Assembly (NCBI RefSeq): GCF_026213295.1 | Contig: NC_079420.1 | Location: forward strand, 1,893,967-1,957,966 | Direction: 5' to 3' | DNA from: Gadus chalcogrammus | Lineage: Eukaryota; Chordata; Actinopteri; Gadiformes; Gadidae | DNA length: 64,000 nucleotides | Shown here: one piece after another, positions 17,813-58,464 of the stretch | Layout: every line of letters begins with the position of its first letter | Numbering within the stretch: the first letter of the stretch is position 1 | Notes under the pieces: model-generated | Told to the model about the DNA's origin: nothing | The model's input: only the letters and a program-made list of their open reading frames with translations | Databases searched by the model: none | Program-made: the position numbers and the translations under genes

Positions 17813-18050
17813 GAGCAAACAATTCCAGAAATCCAGAAGCGGAACCAAGGTTTTTCGACCAATCACTAACAGTGTTAAAGTGTGCATCCAATGGCCTGCC
17901 TCGGTTCTGTTTACGGTTGGATGTGTTTTCATGAACGTTTTGAATGGTCTATATAACATGGATCCGGTGGGGGATCCGAACACTGGCTACCTGAAGCACA
18001 GACGTGTAGGTTGGAGACATTGTGTGGAGAGACCACATGTACAAAGGAGC
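17813..18050. repeat. Unclassified interspersed repeat, copy 2
   Basis: Second copy of the 14,333-14,570 repeat, same orientation. Similarity starts abruptly at GAGCAAACAATTCC and fades after TGTGTGGAGAG. Both copies are followed, after unrelated sequence, by a C-run about 45-70 bp downstream. Confidence 0.8.
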
Positions 18051-19496
18051 CAAAGACATCCATGTGGCTTCGTTACTGCCTTCAATGCCGGCTTAAAGCC
18101 ATAAACCAACAATGCCCCCCCCCCCCCCCATCCAGAGTTTGTAAATGTTAAACGGGAGGCGAGGCGGAATAATGCTGCAACATTCCCTGGCTTGAACAGG
18201 CTGTGTAAGAGGGGCTCAAACACTGAGGTCCCTTCCTCTGCCCTGATCGCTGCCCGGGGCCACACACTGGATGGCTCCATGGACCCTGCTACACACTGCT
18301 GCTATGAGTGGTGCCCTGGAGACTTTAAGTGGCTTGGGCATGCTCTCAGTGTGGTCTGGCTGTTTCTCACCTTTCCCCGGGGTCCTAGTGCCAGACGTGT
18401 TTCTAGCCTTGCTCTGTGATGTCTGTGATGTTGTGAAGAAGGCGAGAGATGTTCTCAGCTCTGCAGGCAGTGAACCAGTGAGTGATTCATGCTTGCATCA
18501 GCCTACTGACAAAGCCTTGCATGCACGCGTCCCATGGGAGCCTCGCATGGCTGTCTGGTTGGTGTAGAAAGAGGCTGGGGTTGGGATTGTTCAAAGGTGC
18601 ATGCACAAGCGACGAGATCAACCCACGGTGAAAAGTCAACCACAAGTGGGGAAGCAAAGGAAAGCCGATTGACATCTCAAGTTATCCTTAAGCCCCAAAA
18701 CGGCCAGGATAACCACTTTGGAGGACCAACCCCCTTCTTCCTATTGGCTAACGACCCAGCCACAAAGCTTCCTCTCCAGCGAAACAGCGCCTTGGAGTTT
18801 TTTCAATTGTGTGTTAATTTGCCAGAAAAATACGTTGCAACCTTGGATAGGAAAATCGTCCCCATAAAATAAGCAAGTCTGATTAAGTACCTGCTTACTT
18901 GCCAAACACTGCTGACATTGAATTGTTGAATGGCACATACAATTGACATTTGCATCTTACTGTCTGTAATTTATGCTTCATTTGTAGTGTGTCGTGTGCG
19001 TCAGAAGGCAGTATGTCAATGCCAGAGTCTGCATCCCTAGAAACATGAGCTACATATTGTACATATGCTTACCCATCAAATCAAGCACAGTTATGTCTGT
19101 TTTGTTGTTATGATTGACACAGGGGGGAAAAGTACATTTGTATTGATTGAAGATTAAAAAATGAAACTGCAGAAAAGCAAACCAGTACATGTATAAACCA
19201 TCAGGTGGTCATCAGGGTCCATGAGAGGGAACCTGGTGGGGGAGGGGGGTGTGTTTGGACTGTGAAATTAGAGGAGAGGTGACATGCATTTTAAGAGGGT
19301 TCAGCCGTGTGTCTATTGTTGCAGCGGGGTACTTTCTGGGCTGTGAAATGACTGGTGCCTGCCGTGTGTGTGATGAGCTTCACAATCTTGAAGACGTGCT
19401 GTGAGACGGCCCTCTTGGGATTCAGAGGAAGCCCCGCCTCCACCTGTCCAGGTACCACACACACACTGGTGCACACATTCACCTGCAGGCAGGCAG
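18051..19496. other. Intergenic DNA, nothing recognised
   Basis: No exon-like block, RNA gene or transposon end identified. A C-run at about 18,116-18,129 follows repeat copy 2. Confidence 0.5.
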
Positions 19497-19870
19497 GCGC
19501 ACACACACACACACACACACATACATACATACATACATACATGCATGCATGCATGCATGCATGCATGCATGCATACATACATACATACATACATACATAC
19601 ATACATACATACATACATACATACATACATACGTACGTACGTACATACATACATACGTACGTACGTACGTACGTGCGTGCGTGCGTGCGTACGTACGTAC
19701 GTACATACGTACGTACGTGCAGGCACGCGTACGTGCAGGCACGCGTGCGTGCAGGCACGCGTGCGTGCAGGCACGCGTGCGTGCAGGCACGCGTGCGTGC
19801 AGGCACGCGTGCGTGCACATACAAACAAACACACATGGGCACACAAGCACACACACACATACACATACAC
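19497..19870. repeat. Compound (CA)/(CATA)/(CATG)/(CGTA)/(CGTG) repeat
   Basis: A tetranucleotide array in which ACAT, GCAT, ACGT and GCGT blocks follow one another. It then becomes a GCAGGCACGCGT-type 14-bp array to about 19,820 and ends in CA-rich DNA. From 19,497 to 19,721 the strand alternates purine and pyrimidine without a break. Long open frames on both strands here are pure repeat artefacts. Confidence 0.95.
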
Positions 19871-20828
19871 AGTTATTTTATATATTTTATTGTACTGGTA
19901 GGTTTGTCGGTAACAATGAACATTTAAAGCGGAAATGTGTAAGATTGAGCCCTTTAATAAAGTCCCAATTTGGCTTTTTAAGAGGTCTGGTTGGGGGCAT
20001 GTCGATCGGATACCCATGAGACAACGGCCAGCTTCCGGGCAAATTACCCAGCTGTCATGTTATGTCATGACTGACCGGAGAATTCAGTGCTCAACACGGG
20101 CCGCTCCTGCTAGTAGGACTGCTCGAATCAGCCAACTACGCATGGATGTTTGATCCGAGTTTGGAATCACGAAAATAGGGCCATCAATCAACATTCGCAG
20201 TTTGCACGATTACACTTGGAGGAAATCATTACAATGATTATAATGACGGTGATTATCGCCCATTGTAAGCAGCAGTGTCGTAATCATGGCCCGCACCACA
20301 GTCATTAGCATAATTACCAAAGCACATGCAGCTCCGGGGCAAGACTGTGTCCCAGCAATACTTCAATAAAGTTATAACCAGATTATAATCGAATTTGGCA
20401 AAATATAAAACGTCAGAATCTAATAGGTGAATGATTATAAGTTAGAAATCAAGGTTAGAAACTGCTATAGCTGAACTTCTGGAGAAAGCCCCACTGTATG
20501 GACCTATTAATGAAAGGTGTAGCTAGTGTCTAGGCAGTGTAGCCCACCAAAAGATCTCGAGTGTGAAAAGGGGATTCTCTTTATCAAAATGCTATTGTTG
20601 ATATCCGTAGCAGAAAGACCAGCCACAATTTGGCAATAACCCATGAAAACTTGTTCTTGATCTACGATTCATTTTATTCACACAACTGCATGGGGCTACA
20701 CACACTCAAACCATTATTAGACTTATTACAGGTAGACAGTGAAAATTTTTCTTATAATTAGAAAGAATCCAACATGAGAGCAGGTTGTCCAGAAGCACCG
20801 CACCATCCGTGTAGTTAATATTCTATTC
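19871..20828. other. Intergenic DNA, nothing recognised
   Basis: Ordinary AT-rich sequence up to the 3' end of the minus-strand LINE relic. No gene supported. Confidence 0.5.
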
Positions 20829-22060
20829 ATTTAATCCTTAATCCTTGATCCTCAAAGGTAAGCCCTTTGAGATCAAGGTCTCATTTTAAATGGCGCCCTG
20901 AGCCCATACAAGAACACAGGTAAAAAAAAAGGAAGCCAGCATAAATTAATACATAAGTAAATCAATAAGAACACGGTTTTATAACATCAGGAGAAACCGC
21001 TACAGTCATCGGGTATGAAACAAATCTATTCAAATGTCCAATGTACCAGGGTGCGCATCCTCTGCCCTTCCTGTACACCATCCCATGCTAAAGGGGTATA
21101 CCACTGAAAAGCATAGGCCCCTTAAGGTGTATGCCCCTTACCTTCTAATAGAAGGCAGAGCTACTGGCTCATGTAGGTTACAGGGATGGTTGCAGCAAAG
21201 ATCAACAGTAATAAACATTCAGAACTGAAGTCCAGATCTAATAAAGCAGATCAAGAAGCATGCATATGTCTCTGTATAGGAAACATAGCTTCATTCCCTA
21301 TTTTTTAATTTATCCGTTTCAATTGGATGTCTGAAATATTGTTTTTCATTATTAATTCTACCAAGAAATTTCAATTTGACAGCCATCCAGACTGAAATAC
21401 TTTAGATCAAGGTCTACTCAAGTATTTGATCTCGATAAAAACATATTGGAGCCTTCAATAAACTTAAGGTCAAGAAGTTCATAATACATGCAATGCTTTT
21501 TGCAGCCTAGAAATGTGTCTTCCTAGGAAAGGAGCTCATGAGTGTAATATTATCATAAGCATAGTAATGTACATTGCAAGTTTATGTAGAAATACCATTG
21601 TAATTTAAAAACAAGGTAATAAACGAAGGACCTAAAATGGATCCCTGAGGGACTCCTTTAGTGACCGTTAACATATTTGAGCATTATCATTACGAGGCAA
21701 GTGTACTGATGTCATAAAAAAGTAATGGTCTACACTAGCAAACGCCTTTGACAAGTCTTTAAATAAGGCAACAAAGAACCACTTGCCATCAAGAAGATTA
21801 ATTGAGTTATTGAGAACAAGACATGTAGTTGAAATGGACCTGAAGCAAGATTTATAGGGGCTTAGTAGTAGAGTCGAGAAGACAGAGGGTTCACTCAGGA
21901 GTTCACTTGGGATTCAAGAACCTTAGCTAGACATTGGAAAAGGCTTGGAGAAGGGCAGTAATTATTTAGATCATTATAAACTCCATCCTTATGTAAAAAA
22001 AGCCTGTGTGTTGGCAGCTTTCAAGTTCTTCTGAATTATCCCTGAAATTAGGAACAGATA
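20829..22060 (-). mobile_element. 5'-truncated, decayed LINE (non-LTR retrotransposon)
   Basis: Read on the minus strand, frames with breaks give DLSKAFASVDH (about 21,768-21,724), VTKGVPQGSILGP (about 21,665-21,627) and YAYDN (about 21,570-21,550, in place of YADD). These are, in order, three conserved motifs of non-LTR reverse transcriptase. The 3' end shows the fish LINE tail (ATGAGACCTTGATCTCAAAG, GGCTTACCTTTGAGG) followed by ATCAAGGATTAAGGATTAAA at about 20,830. Stops and indels make it non-functional. The 5' boundary is uncertain. Confidence 0.75.
21550..21768 (-). pseudogene. Reverse transcriptase fragment of the LINE relic
   Basis: Core RT motifs A (DLSKAF), B (KGVPQGSILGP) and C (YAYD, catalytic second Asp shifted or lost) are visible but split by frameshifts and stops. 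Confidence 0.7.
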
Positions 22061-23076
22061 AAAAATCTAAAAGGAAAGTGGTAGGTGCAGCTAGTCGCTA
22101 AGGCTGTACGGTATGGACTAAAATGTACGCGTTACACACAACATTGTCTACCGGTCACACCGGTCCCGAGGTAACGTCAAAATCCATACCGTAGCGCAAA
22201 TTCAAAATACTATTTACATATGTTTTGGCTTTATGAGGCCATCTTCCATATTCCAATGTATAAAATTGTTTAGAAATAGCTTTCTTTTTTAAAGTTGCAA
22301 TTAGGTGGTACATATATGTCTGTTGCCATGTTGTAATCCAATACTGAGAATATATCATATAAATATTGCATTTACACAATCGTATCAGAATAGGATAATG
22401 CATTTGTCTATCCAATGAGCTCAAATGAGCTAAACTCACAATCCCAGCTTCCCAGAATCATACTGTACACCTATAGTTGATGCTGCAACATTGTTCTGAC
22501 AATACACCAATGTTACCTATTTTGGTAAATTACAGTACAGTAATTGCACTGATAAGTAAAATGAAAAACACTACAGTAAGAAAATGTTTAGAATGTCTTT
22601 TGGGCGATGTAATGATGAACTCAGTGCAAGTACAAACACAAAAAGGTAACAAAGCAAAAACATTTTTTTACTGCAATACAGTAAAATGTTCAGCTGAACT
22701 GACTGCATAAAAAGCTTTTCGTAGGCCAACAAAAAATAAAAAATAAGAATATAAATGAGGTGAAACAGATCTACATGTAAATCAGTATGTATCCCACGTC
22801 CAATCCTGATCAGGCCAAAGGACCATATCTACAATACAGTAGAGCTCACCGAGTCCTATTTACTGTAATGCTCTGACACATGATTGAAGTTTTTTGCCAG
22901 TTGAGTTTGAACAGGTGAGAAGTGAGTTAGACTTATTGGTAATTAGTTGTTGCTAAATGATGAAATTTGTGCTTAGAGTTTAGCAAAAATTTGAAAACAG
23001 TGGAATTGTGCTTAGAGTTTAGTTAGCAGTCTGGAGTTTTGTAGTTGAATCTTGAGCTTCAAGTTTCAGAATTGTG
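22061..23076. other. Intergenic DNA with a short inverted repeat
   Basis: Contains exact 11-bp inverted arms TACGGTATGGA (22,107-22,117) and TCCATACCGTA (22,183-22,193), probably a small MITE remnant. The rest shows no supported gene. Confidence 0.5.
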
Positions 23077-23729
23077 TGCATAGTTAGGGGTGTGCCAAAT
23101 AATCATCATGACGATGCATCGCGATTCTAATTTTCACGATCTACTGCATCGATTGTTGACGCCAAGAATCGATTATTAATTTAAAAAAATGAATAATAAA
23201 AAATATTTTATTTTTTATTTTTATTTTTTTATATAGTTTTATAAAGGCTATTCACTTTTTGTGGCATCAGTTTGTCCTCTTATGTTTATGAAATGATATT
23301 GTTGTTATAATGGCAGCTACTTCCAAAAGGGGAAATGTTTGAATGTTTTCATTTCATTGGTTTAAAGGACCACTGAGGCCATGTAAACGGCACTGATTAT
23401 CCTTATTTTGTTATTTTAAGTTTTATAGATCCTTAGCACTTCTTGTCAGTGTATCCAGTAATAGTCGTTTCAATAAATACAGCTATGTATGAATTGAGTT
23501 GCTTTGAGTTATCAATTGAACACACTATCCAGATCATACACAGCCAGTCAGCCACTGGTAATGGCTTAATTTTTTTTTAACAGTGTTCAGTGAAAATTCG
23601 CAATGCATCGCAATGCATCGCAATAATTCAAGTATCGCGATGCATCGTGATAGAATCGCATCGTGGCATGTGAATCGTGATACGAATCGAATCGTGACTT
23701 CTTTGGCAATACCCACCCCTATGCATAGT
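23077..23729. mobile_element. Complete non-autonomous hAT element with exact 8-bp target-site duplication
   Basis: The element runs 23,085-23,721 (637 bp). It starts TAGGGGTGTGCC and ends in the inverted counterpart, ACCCACCCCTA. It is flanked on both sides by the identical octamer TGCATAGT (23,077-23,084 and 23,722-23,729), the 8-bp duplication typical of hAT transposition. The subterminal regions are rich in ATGCATCG/ATCGATGC motifs that form an imperfect large palindrome. The centre is AT-rich and codes for nothing. Intact ends and a perfect duplication suggest a fairly recent insertion. Confidence 0.9.
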
Positions 23730-24446
23730 TCAATTTTTTGTGTGTATACAATCGAGAAAAACTGTAATGGAAGCAAAGGAAATAAGGGCCTTCTTTAGGA
23801 ACTACTGCCTCACGGTCTGTCCTTGGCAAATGATCTTTAGTAACTACTGCAGCGGCATCCAGCCAGGAAGACTACATGAATCAAATATGTGGCCTGCCGA
23901 GATAAAATGGCAATTAAAAGGTTTGCATCTGCTCTCGAATTTATAGGACCAGAGTCTGTCCAAATATATGTAGGTAATCGTTTTCAAGAATTGCCTTGGG
24001 TCTCTGGCACTTTTCTGAAAGGAATTCTGCTGGAAGTTAGAATTCACATTCCTTATCATAACGACACAGTCATTTCACATTTCCTGAAGCGTCCCAGTGA
24101 ATCAGATTTCATTGCTTATTAGTGAACCACAGAGTGAGACTGTTCTTCACTAAGGGTCGTATATGGTGCCTGCTGATTTGCAACATAAATGAATGCATTG
24201 GAAAATAAGTATATGGCCAGGTCTGGATCAGAGATGAGGGAGACTCAATCCCAGATGGGTGAAGGTCATGTACAAATCCTGGCTCAGTAATATGTTGATT
24301 TACTGAGTAAATCAACATATTTGGTGTCTGCAGTCCAAAGGACCCTAGTCACCAAAGTCCAGGGCGAAGTATTGTTGGATGTGGCGCTTGGTTTATAAAA
24401 ATAAATAAACTATTTTTCAGAAGACACAAATGTCGCATCATTTATG
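23730..24446. other. Intergenic DNA with a perfect hairpin
   Basis: Holds a perfect inverted repeat at 24,289-24,321. No gene recognised up to the ccdc77 3' UTR. Confidence 0.55.
24289..24321. repeat. Perfect 16-bp inverted repeat (hairpin)
   Basis: AATATGTTGATTTACT, one central G, then its exact reverse complement AGTAAATCAACATATT. It lies about 130 bp beyond the candidate ccdc77 poly(A) signal, so it is not clearly part of that transcript. Confidence 0.9.
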
Positions 24447-24452
24447 TTTATT
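24447..24452 (-). terminator. Candidate poly(A) signal of ccdc77
   Basis: TTTATT on the plus strand is AATAAA for the minus-strand gene, about 330 bp after its stop codon. Position is plausible but unsupported by transcripts. Confidence 0.4.
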
Positions 24453-24778
24453 GATTTTGTCAAACTGAACAACTACTGTCACCATGAGTGAAACACGTAC
24501 CTACACACATACCATGTTAACTTAGCAATGGATATAAACCTGTGAAATAGAATGCCAGTAGAGCATGCCCATCTCTTAAACTACAACCAACGTTGCACAA
24601 ATTGCTACAATTCTATTTATCAATTTATCTTCTAACATAGTGATGAATCTGATAGTTATAGTTTGATTATTGATGCAAAATAAATCATGAACAAAAAAAC
24701 AACTTGTATTCAAAATAACTTTTATAAATAAATACATTTTGATAAGTACACATTGACTCCAGGAAATCGAATCAAATC

Positions 24779-29789
<5,011 letters not shown>

Positions 29790-30063
29790 CTGGAAAAAGG
29801 ACAAAGTGGGAATCTGTTTAATCCTATACCGTTTGACGTAACGCGATCATCCCCGTGATCATAACGGCGGTAGAAAGAATGAACAATACCCATGGAAAAC
29901 CTGTTAGTTATAGATTAGCTCTGCTTCTTTGCAATAATGCAGTCTATATTTGGGAACTTGTTAAAAAAACATAACTAAAACCACATGGTCATATATAAAG
30001 CAATCACCCGAAACACACACGTCAAAGTGATCAACAGGTGGTGGAGCACGTTTCATTGTTTAC

Positions 30064-30135
30064 CTTTAATTCTCCGTTGGCTTGGATTGGGCGCCAGCTG
30101 ACGCGGGTCTTTCGAAAGTACAGCACAACGAACCA
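30064..30135 (-). promoter_or_regulatory. Probable ccdc77 non-coding first exon and promoter region
   Basis: On the minus strand GGAGAATTAAAG|GTAAAC gives a donor with exon edge at 30,064. Upstream lie GC-richer sequence and a CCAAT motif (GCGCCCAATCC). The coding exon at 29,789 has an acceptor 11 bp before its ATG, so an upstream non-coding exon is required; this is the nearest good donor. The transcription start is not known. Confidence 0.5.
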
Positions 30136-31230
30136 AGCATCCGGTATAAACACAGTAAATATACTTATTTAGGGAGGTTTGATATCAAATACGAGTTAAA
30201 GCTATTTAACGTCGTTTGATTTAAAAGTACCATCAGAAGAGGGTTCGTTTATTTCCATGTTTGCTGTTCTTTAACAATACGAGTAACGTTAAACGTTCGG
30301 TCAATCCACGGATTGCGACTCAAGTTAATTCTGTAACATGTGGGTTCAGCAATGTATAAGGTGTACATACATGTTAAAGAGTCCTTTACATTCAACACAT
30401 TTTCATTTATAACCTCGCAAAGTACTTAAAAATGTTGTTGTTATCAATAATTCAACCCCGGAAGTGTACGACTGTGCGATTTCTTCTTCTTCGCCTCTTT
30501 AATTATGGACAATTCATCGCCCTCTATCGGTGGTAGGAGGTCGATTATAATGTCCACGTTCACTCTGAGTTGTATTTATAGAGTAGGCGGCCTATGGTGA
30601 TTATTGCTGAATTAAACGGTCTGAAAAAAACCAGACTGTACTTTCACTGTGACAATGATGGCACGCTTTTGCATTCCAAATCTGCTATATATATTTTTTT
30701 TTTATTGAACTCTTAGAGCTTTCTGGTACATTTAAATTAATATGGGAAATTTCTGAGAGGAAGAGACCAGATAGGTTCTCCTCGTCACTATCGCACCATC
30801 CTGTGACTGTCTGTTACTGCAGGTAGTCTATAGTCCGTGAAAGCTGAGAGAGGATCATGAATTGAAGCGTTATGTCGGTCTACCGTCACGTCATTTCCGG
30901 GCTCACCTGAGCTGCCCGAGCGAGAATAATAGGAACATGACAAAAACAACAACAACGACAACAAGTAGAATAATTATGGAATTTTGAAGAAACATTTTAA
31001 TAATCAATTTCTAAAATATACAAGATAAAGGGGGGATATCCCTCCTTCAGAACTCCCCCTCTCTTGCCTCTCGCTGTAACTTAGAGGTCCGCCCTCTCTC
31101 TGGCCAATAACGGTAATATGGAGCATCCCGTCCCAAGCGTTCCGTCGTGAGACGGGAACGCCTGGGAACGAGGTATATTCGTCGAGCGGTGACCGATATC
31201 ATATCAGACGACAACTCCCTTTTCTCAATT
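30136..31230. promoter_or_regulatory. Head-to-head intergenic region between ccdc77 and ush1c
   Basis: About 1.1 kb separates the two divergent genes. A CCAAT box at 31,104-31,108 lies about 120 bp upstream of the ush1c ATG in a CT-rich 5' UTR-like stretch. Whether the two share a promoter cannot be judged from sequence. No TATA box was evident. Confidence 0.4.
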
Positions 31231-56060
<24,830 letters not shown>

Positions 56061-56073
<13 letters not shown>

Positions 56074-56180
56074 TCACTCCATCGCCAGTCAGCCAAACAA
56101 AACAAGCATCTCTTCACTTCCTGGGAGTACTTTATATTGTCACCTCAGACTTGAACAACACTACAACGAATATTAATAAA
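56061..56180 (+). CDS. ush1c: ush1c last exon of the EVTFF form, with 3' UTR and poly(A) signal
   Basis: The acceptor TTCTTCCAG is followed by AACATTCTTCTAA. Joined to exon 24 this gives DEVTFF and stop (56,071-56,073), almost identical to the human DELTFF end. AATAAA at 56,175-56,180 is a well-placed poly(A) signal; a second AATAAA is at 56,466-56,471. Confidence 0.92.
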
Positions 56181-58352
56181 ACATGGAATGTGTGCAGATT
56201 TTTTTGTACATCTTGAGATCAATTAGTTGATTGTTATTTGTGGATTTTAATTTATAACTGACGTACTTGAATAATGAAGAGGGTTTATAGGCTATTGTAA
56301 GCCACGCCTTCTCCTAATTGAAGGCTAAACAGTCGAATCTTGACCGGAAGTCCTGGAGCTTTTCAAAAGCACAGCAAAAGCAATAAGTAGTCACAGGAAC
56401 TGACCCGGTATCCAATAGCCTACTGTTCTTTTTCTCAACTCTGTGCATTTTATTCTGTCTACTAAAATAAACAAAGATGCCATTATCAGCCTACAGTGTG
56501 CACTGATTTCCTTGCAGTTCCGTTGTGTGCGGTCTAGTCCCACAAATCAGACTTTGCATCAATACTTTGACTCTGATGATGACAGTTTACATTTAGTTTA
56601 GACCAATCATGTTAATGGAGGAGACCGGGATCTGTAAGCGCGGGGAACACAAACTCGCAGCAGCAGTAAACTAAAGTGTGAACAAAACAAAAGAATGTCG
56701 GTAAACGTGTAGACTCGTCAATATGGAAATACACTCATTCCAATCCCATTTTGAAGAGGCGTGTTTTTAGGTAGAGTCAGTCTTCTGCTCGAGCCAGGAA
56801 ACAAGGCGTAACTTTGCCCGTTTGCATTCCTGGTTTTCGGACAGAGCAACGCTGCTGGATGCGACATCACGTTCCGTCTAAAACACTGTCATCATATATG
56901 TCCATAGGGGGCACCAGTGTCCCGTTTTCATTTAAACGGCCTTTTTTTAGGCCTTATAGCGGACAGTAAAAAAAAAAGTGTTTACGGGATTGAAATTAAA
57001 TACGATGTGAGATAGATATTTAATATTTGTACAACATAATATATAATATCAAAATGTTTCTGATGTCCTACTATTTAGCTGCGTCCAATGGGATGCGGCG
57101 TTGTTATCCAGAGATATCCACAGTAGGCCCATGTGGATAAGCCCCTCCATGTTGGCATTATGGGCTACGTGACTGCGGTCACACAACACAAGCCATCACT
57201 GGGTTCAAAGGAGTAGGAGGTGGGGTTAGGTCGATGACTTTCTTTCACACTATCAGCCGGATCCCGGGTTCAGCACCTCGGACAGCACTCCAGAGGAGAC
57301 CGGATGACAGGAACAACGCAGCCCGGCTGTTTGCGTACGTGATGGACGCTGTAAACAGAATACGTCGCGGAGTCACGAGGTCATCTGCACTTTGACAAAT
57401 TATTTTTTTCGCCTGCGTGCAGCCTACATGTTAACGTGCCTGTTAGCACGACTGAAACGTTCCATCGCATTACATAATCTGGTGCTTGTCGTTTTTTGTT
57501 TGATGATTTTGATAACATGGAAGAGCTCTTTGGAGCCAACAGTCACCGTTGATACACCATGATCTCCCATTACAAACCGGTAAGTGGGCCTACTTGTGGA
57601 TGTGCCTAGGCAGGTCAGGGGTGTAAATGTGAGTAGGGGAGTGCGAGAACCTTAATGAATGTTGTCTTGACGGAGAGTAACTTTTTGTCTGTTAGATGAT
57701 TAATAATTAGTATTTTGTTCGCAGTCAGACATCCCCCTAAAAACAGTTTTCGTGTGGTGTAATCATGACCCGTAGGTGACCCTTGCTGCTAACACGCACA
57801 CGCACGCACACGCACGTATGTTAAGCAACGAGATGGATTGCTGTTGTACTGAATATCAGTACGACCGTTAAATCATATTTAAATCCGCAACTGGACTGGG
57901 ACTGAACTGTTACCAAGCAACACATACACTTTACGTTACGTTCCCTTCGTCCTCTTCTGACAACCATTCGTAAGTCAACTCAAATGTTATGTCTGGAAAT
58001 ACGTTCATCTTTGCGGTGCAAAGTTTGTCTTAATCTAAACTACATAAAGACCGTTATAACATTAACGGTTATGATAACACCTGTAAAGCGGACTGATTCA
58101 TGTATAGTTAAAAGGGTTAGGGTTAGTGCTGTTATACTCTAGCACTCATGTAGTGTACATTTATTTTGCCTCTAGTCCAATCAAATTACTAACTGTTGTA
58201 TAAATATATATAGGCCTAGAATTTATTTTATCATAGCCATGATTCAAGATTCCTCAACTTTAACGATACAGAATTCTCCAACAGAACTTTCTGAACACTT
58301 AAATACTCACAGATCCACACACCCACTCACAGGCACGCAAGCGCACTCACAC

Positions 58353-58464
<112 letters not shown>

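Noticed and set aside
17798..17983. Minus-strand frame in repeat copy 2 as a gene
   Set aside because: Shared with copy 1 only because both are repeat copies; short, no known domain. Kept as a finding, not a CDS.
19313..20019. Long Cys/His/Tyr- or Thr/Tyr/His-rich frames on both strands
   Set aside because: Tetranucleotide repeat without stops; no flanking exons or domains.
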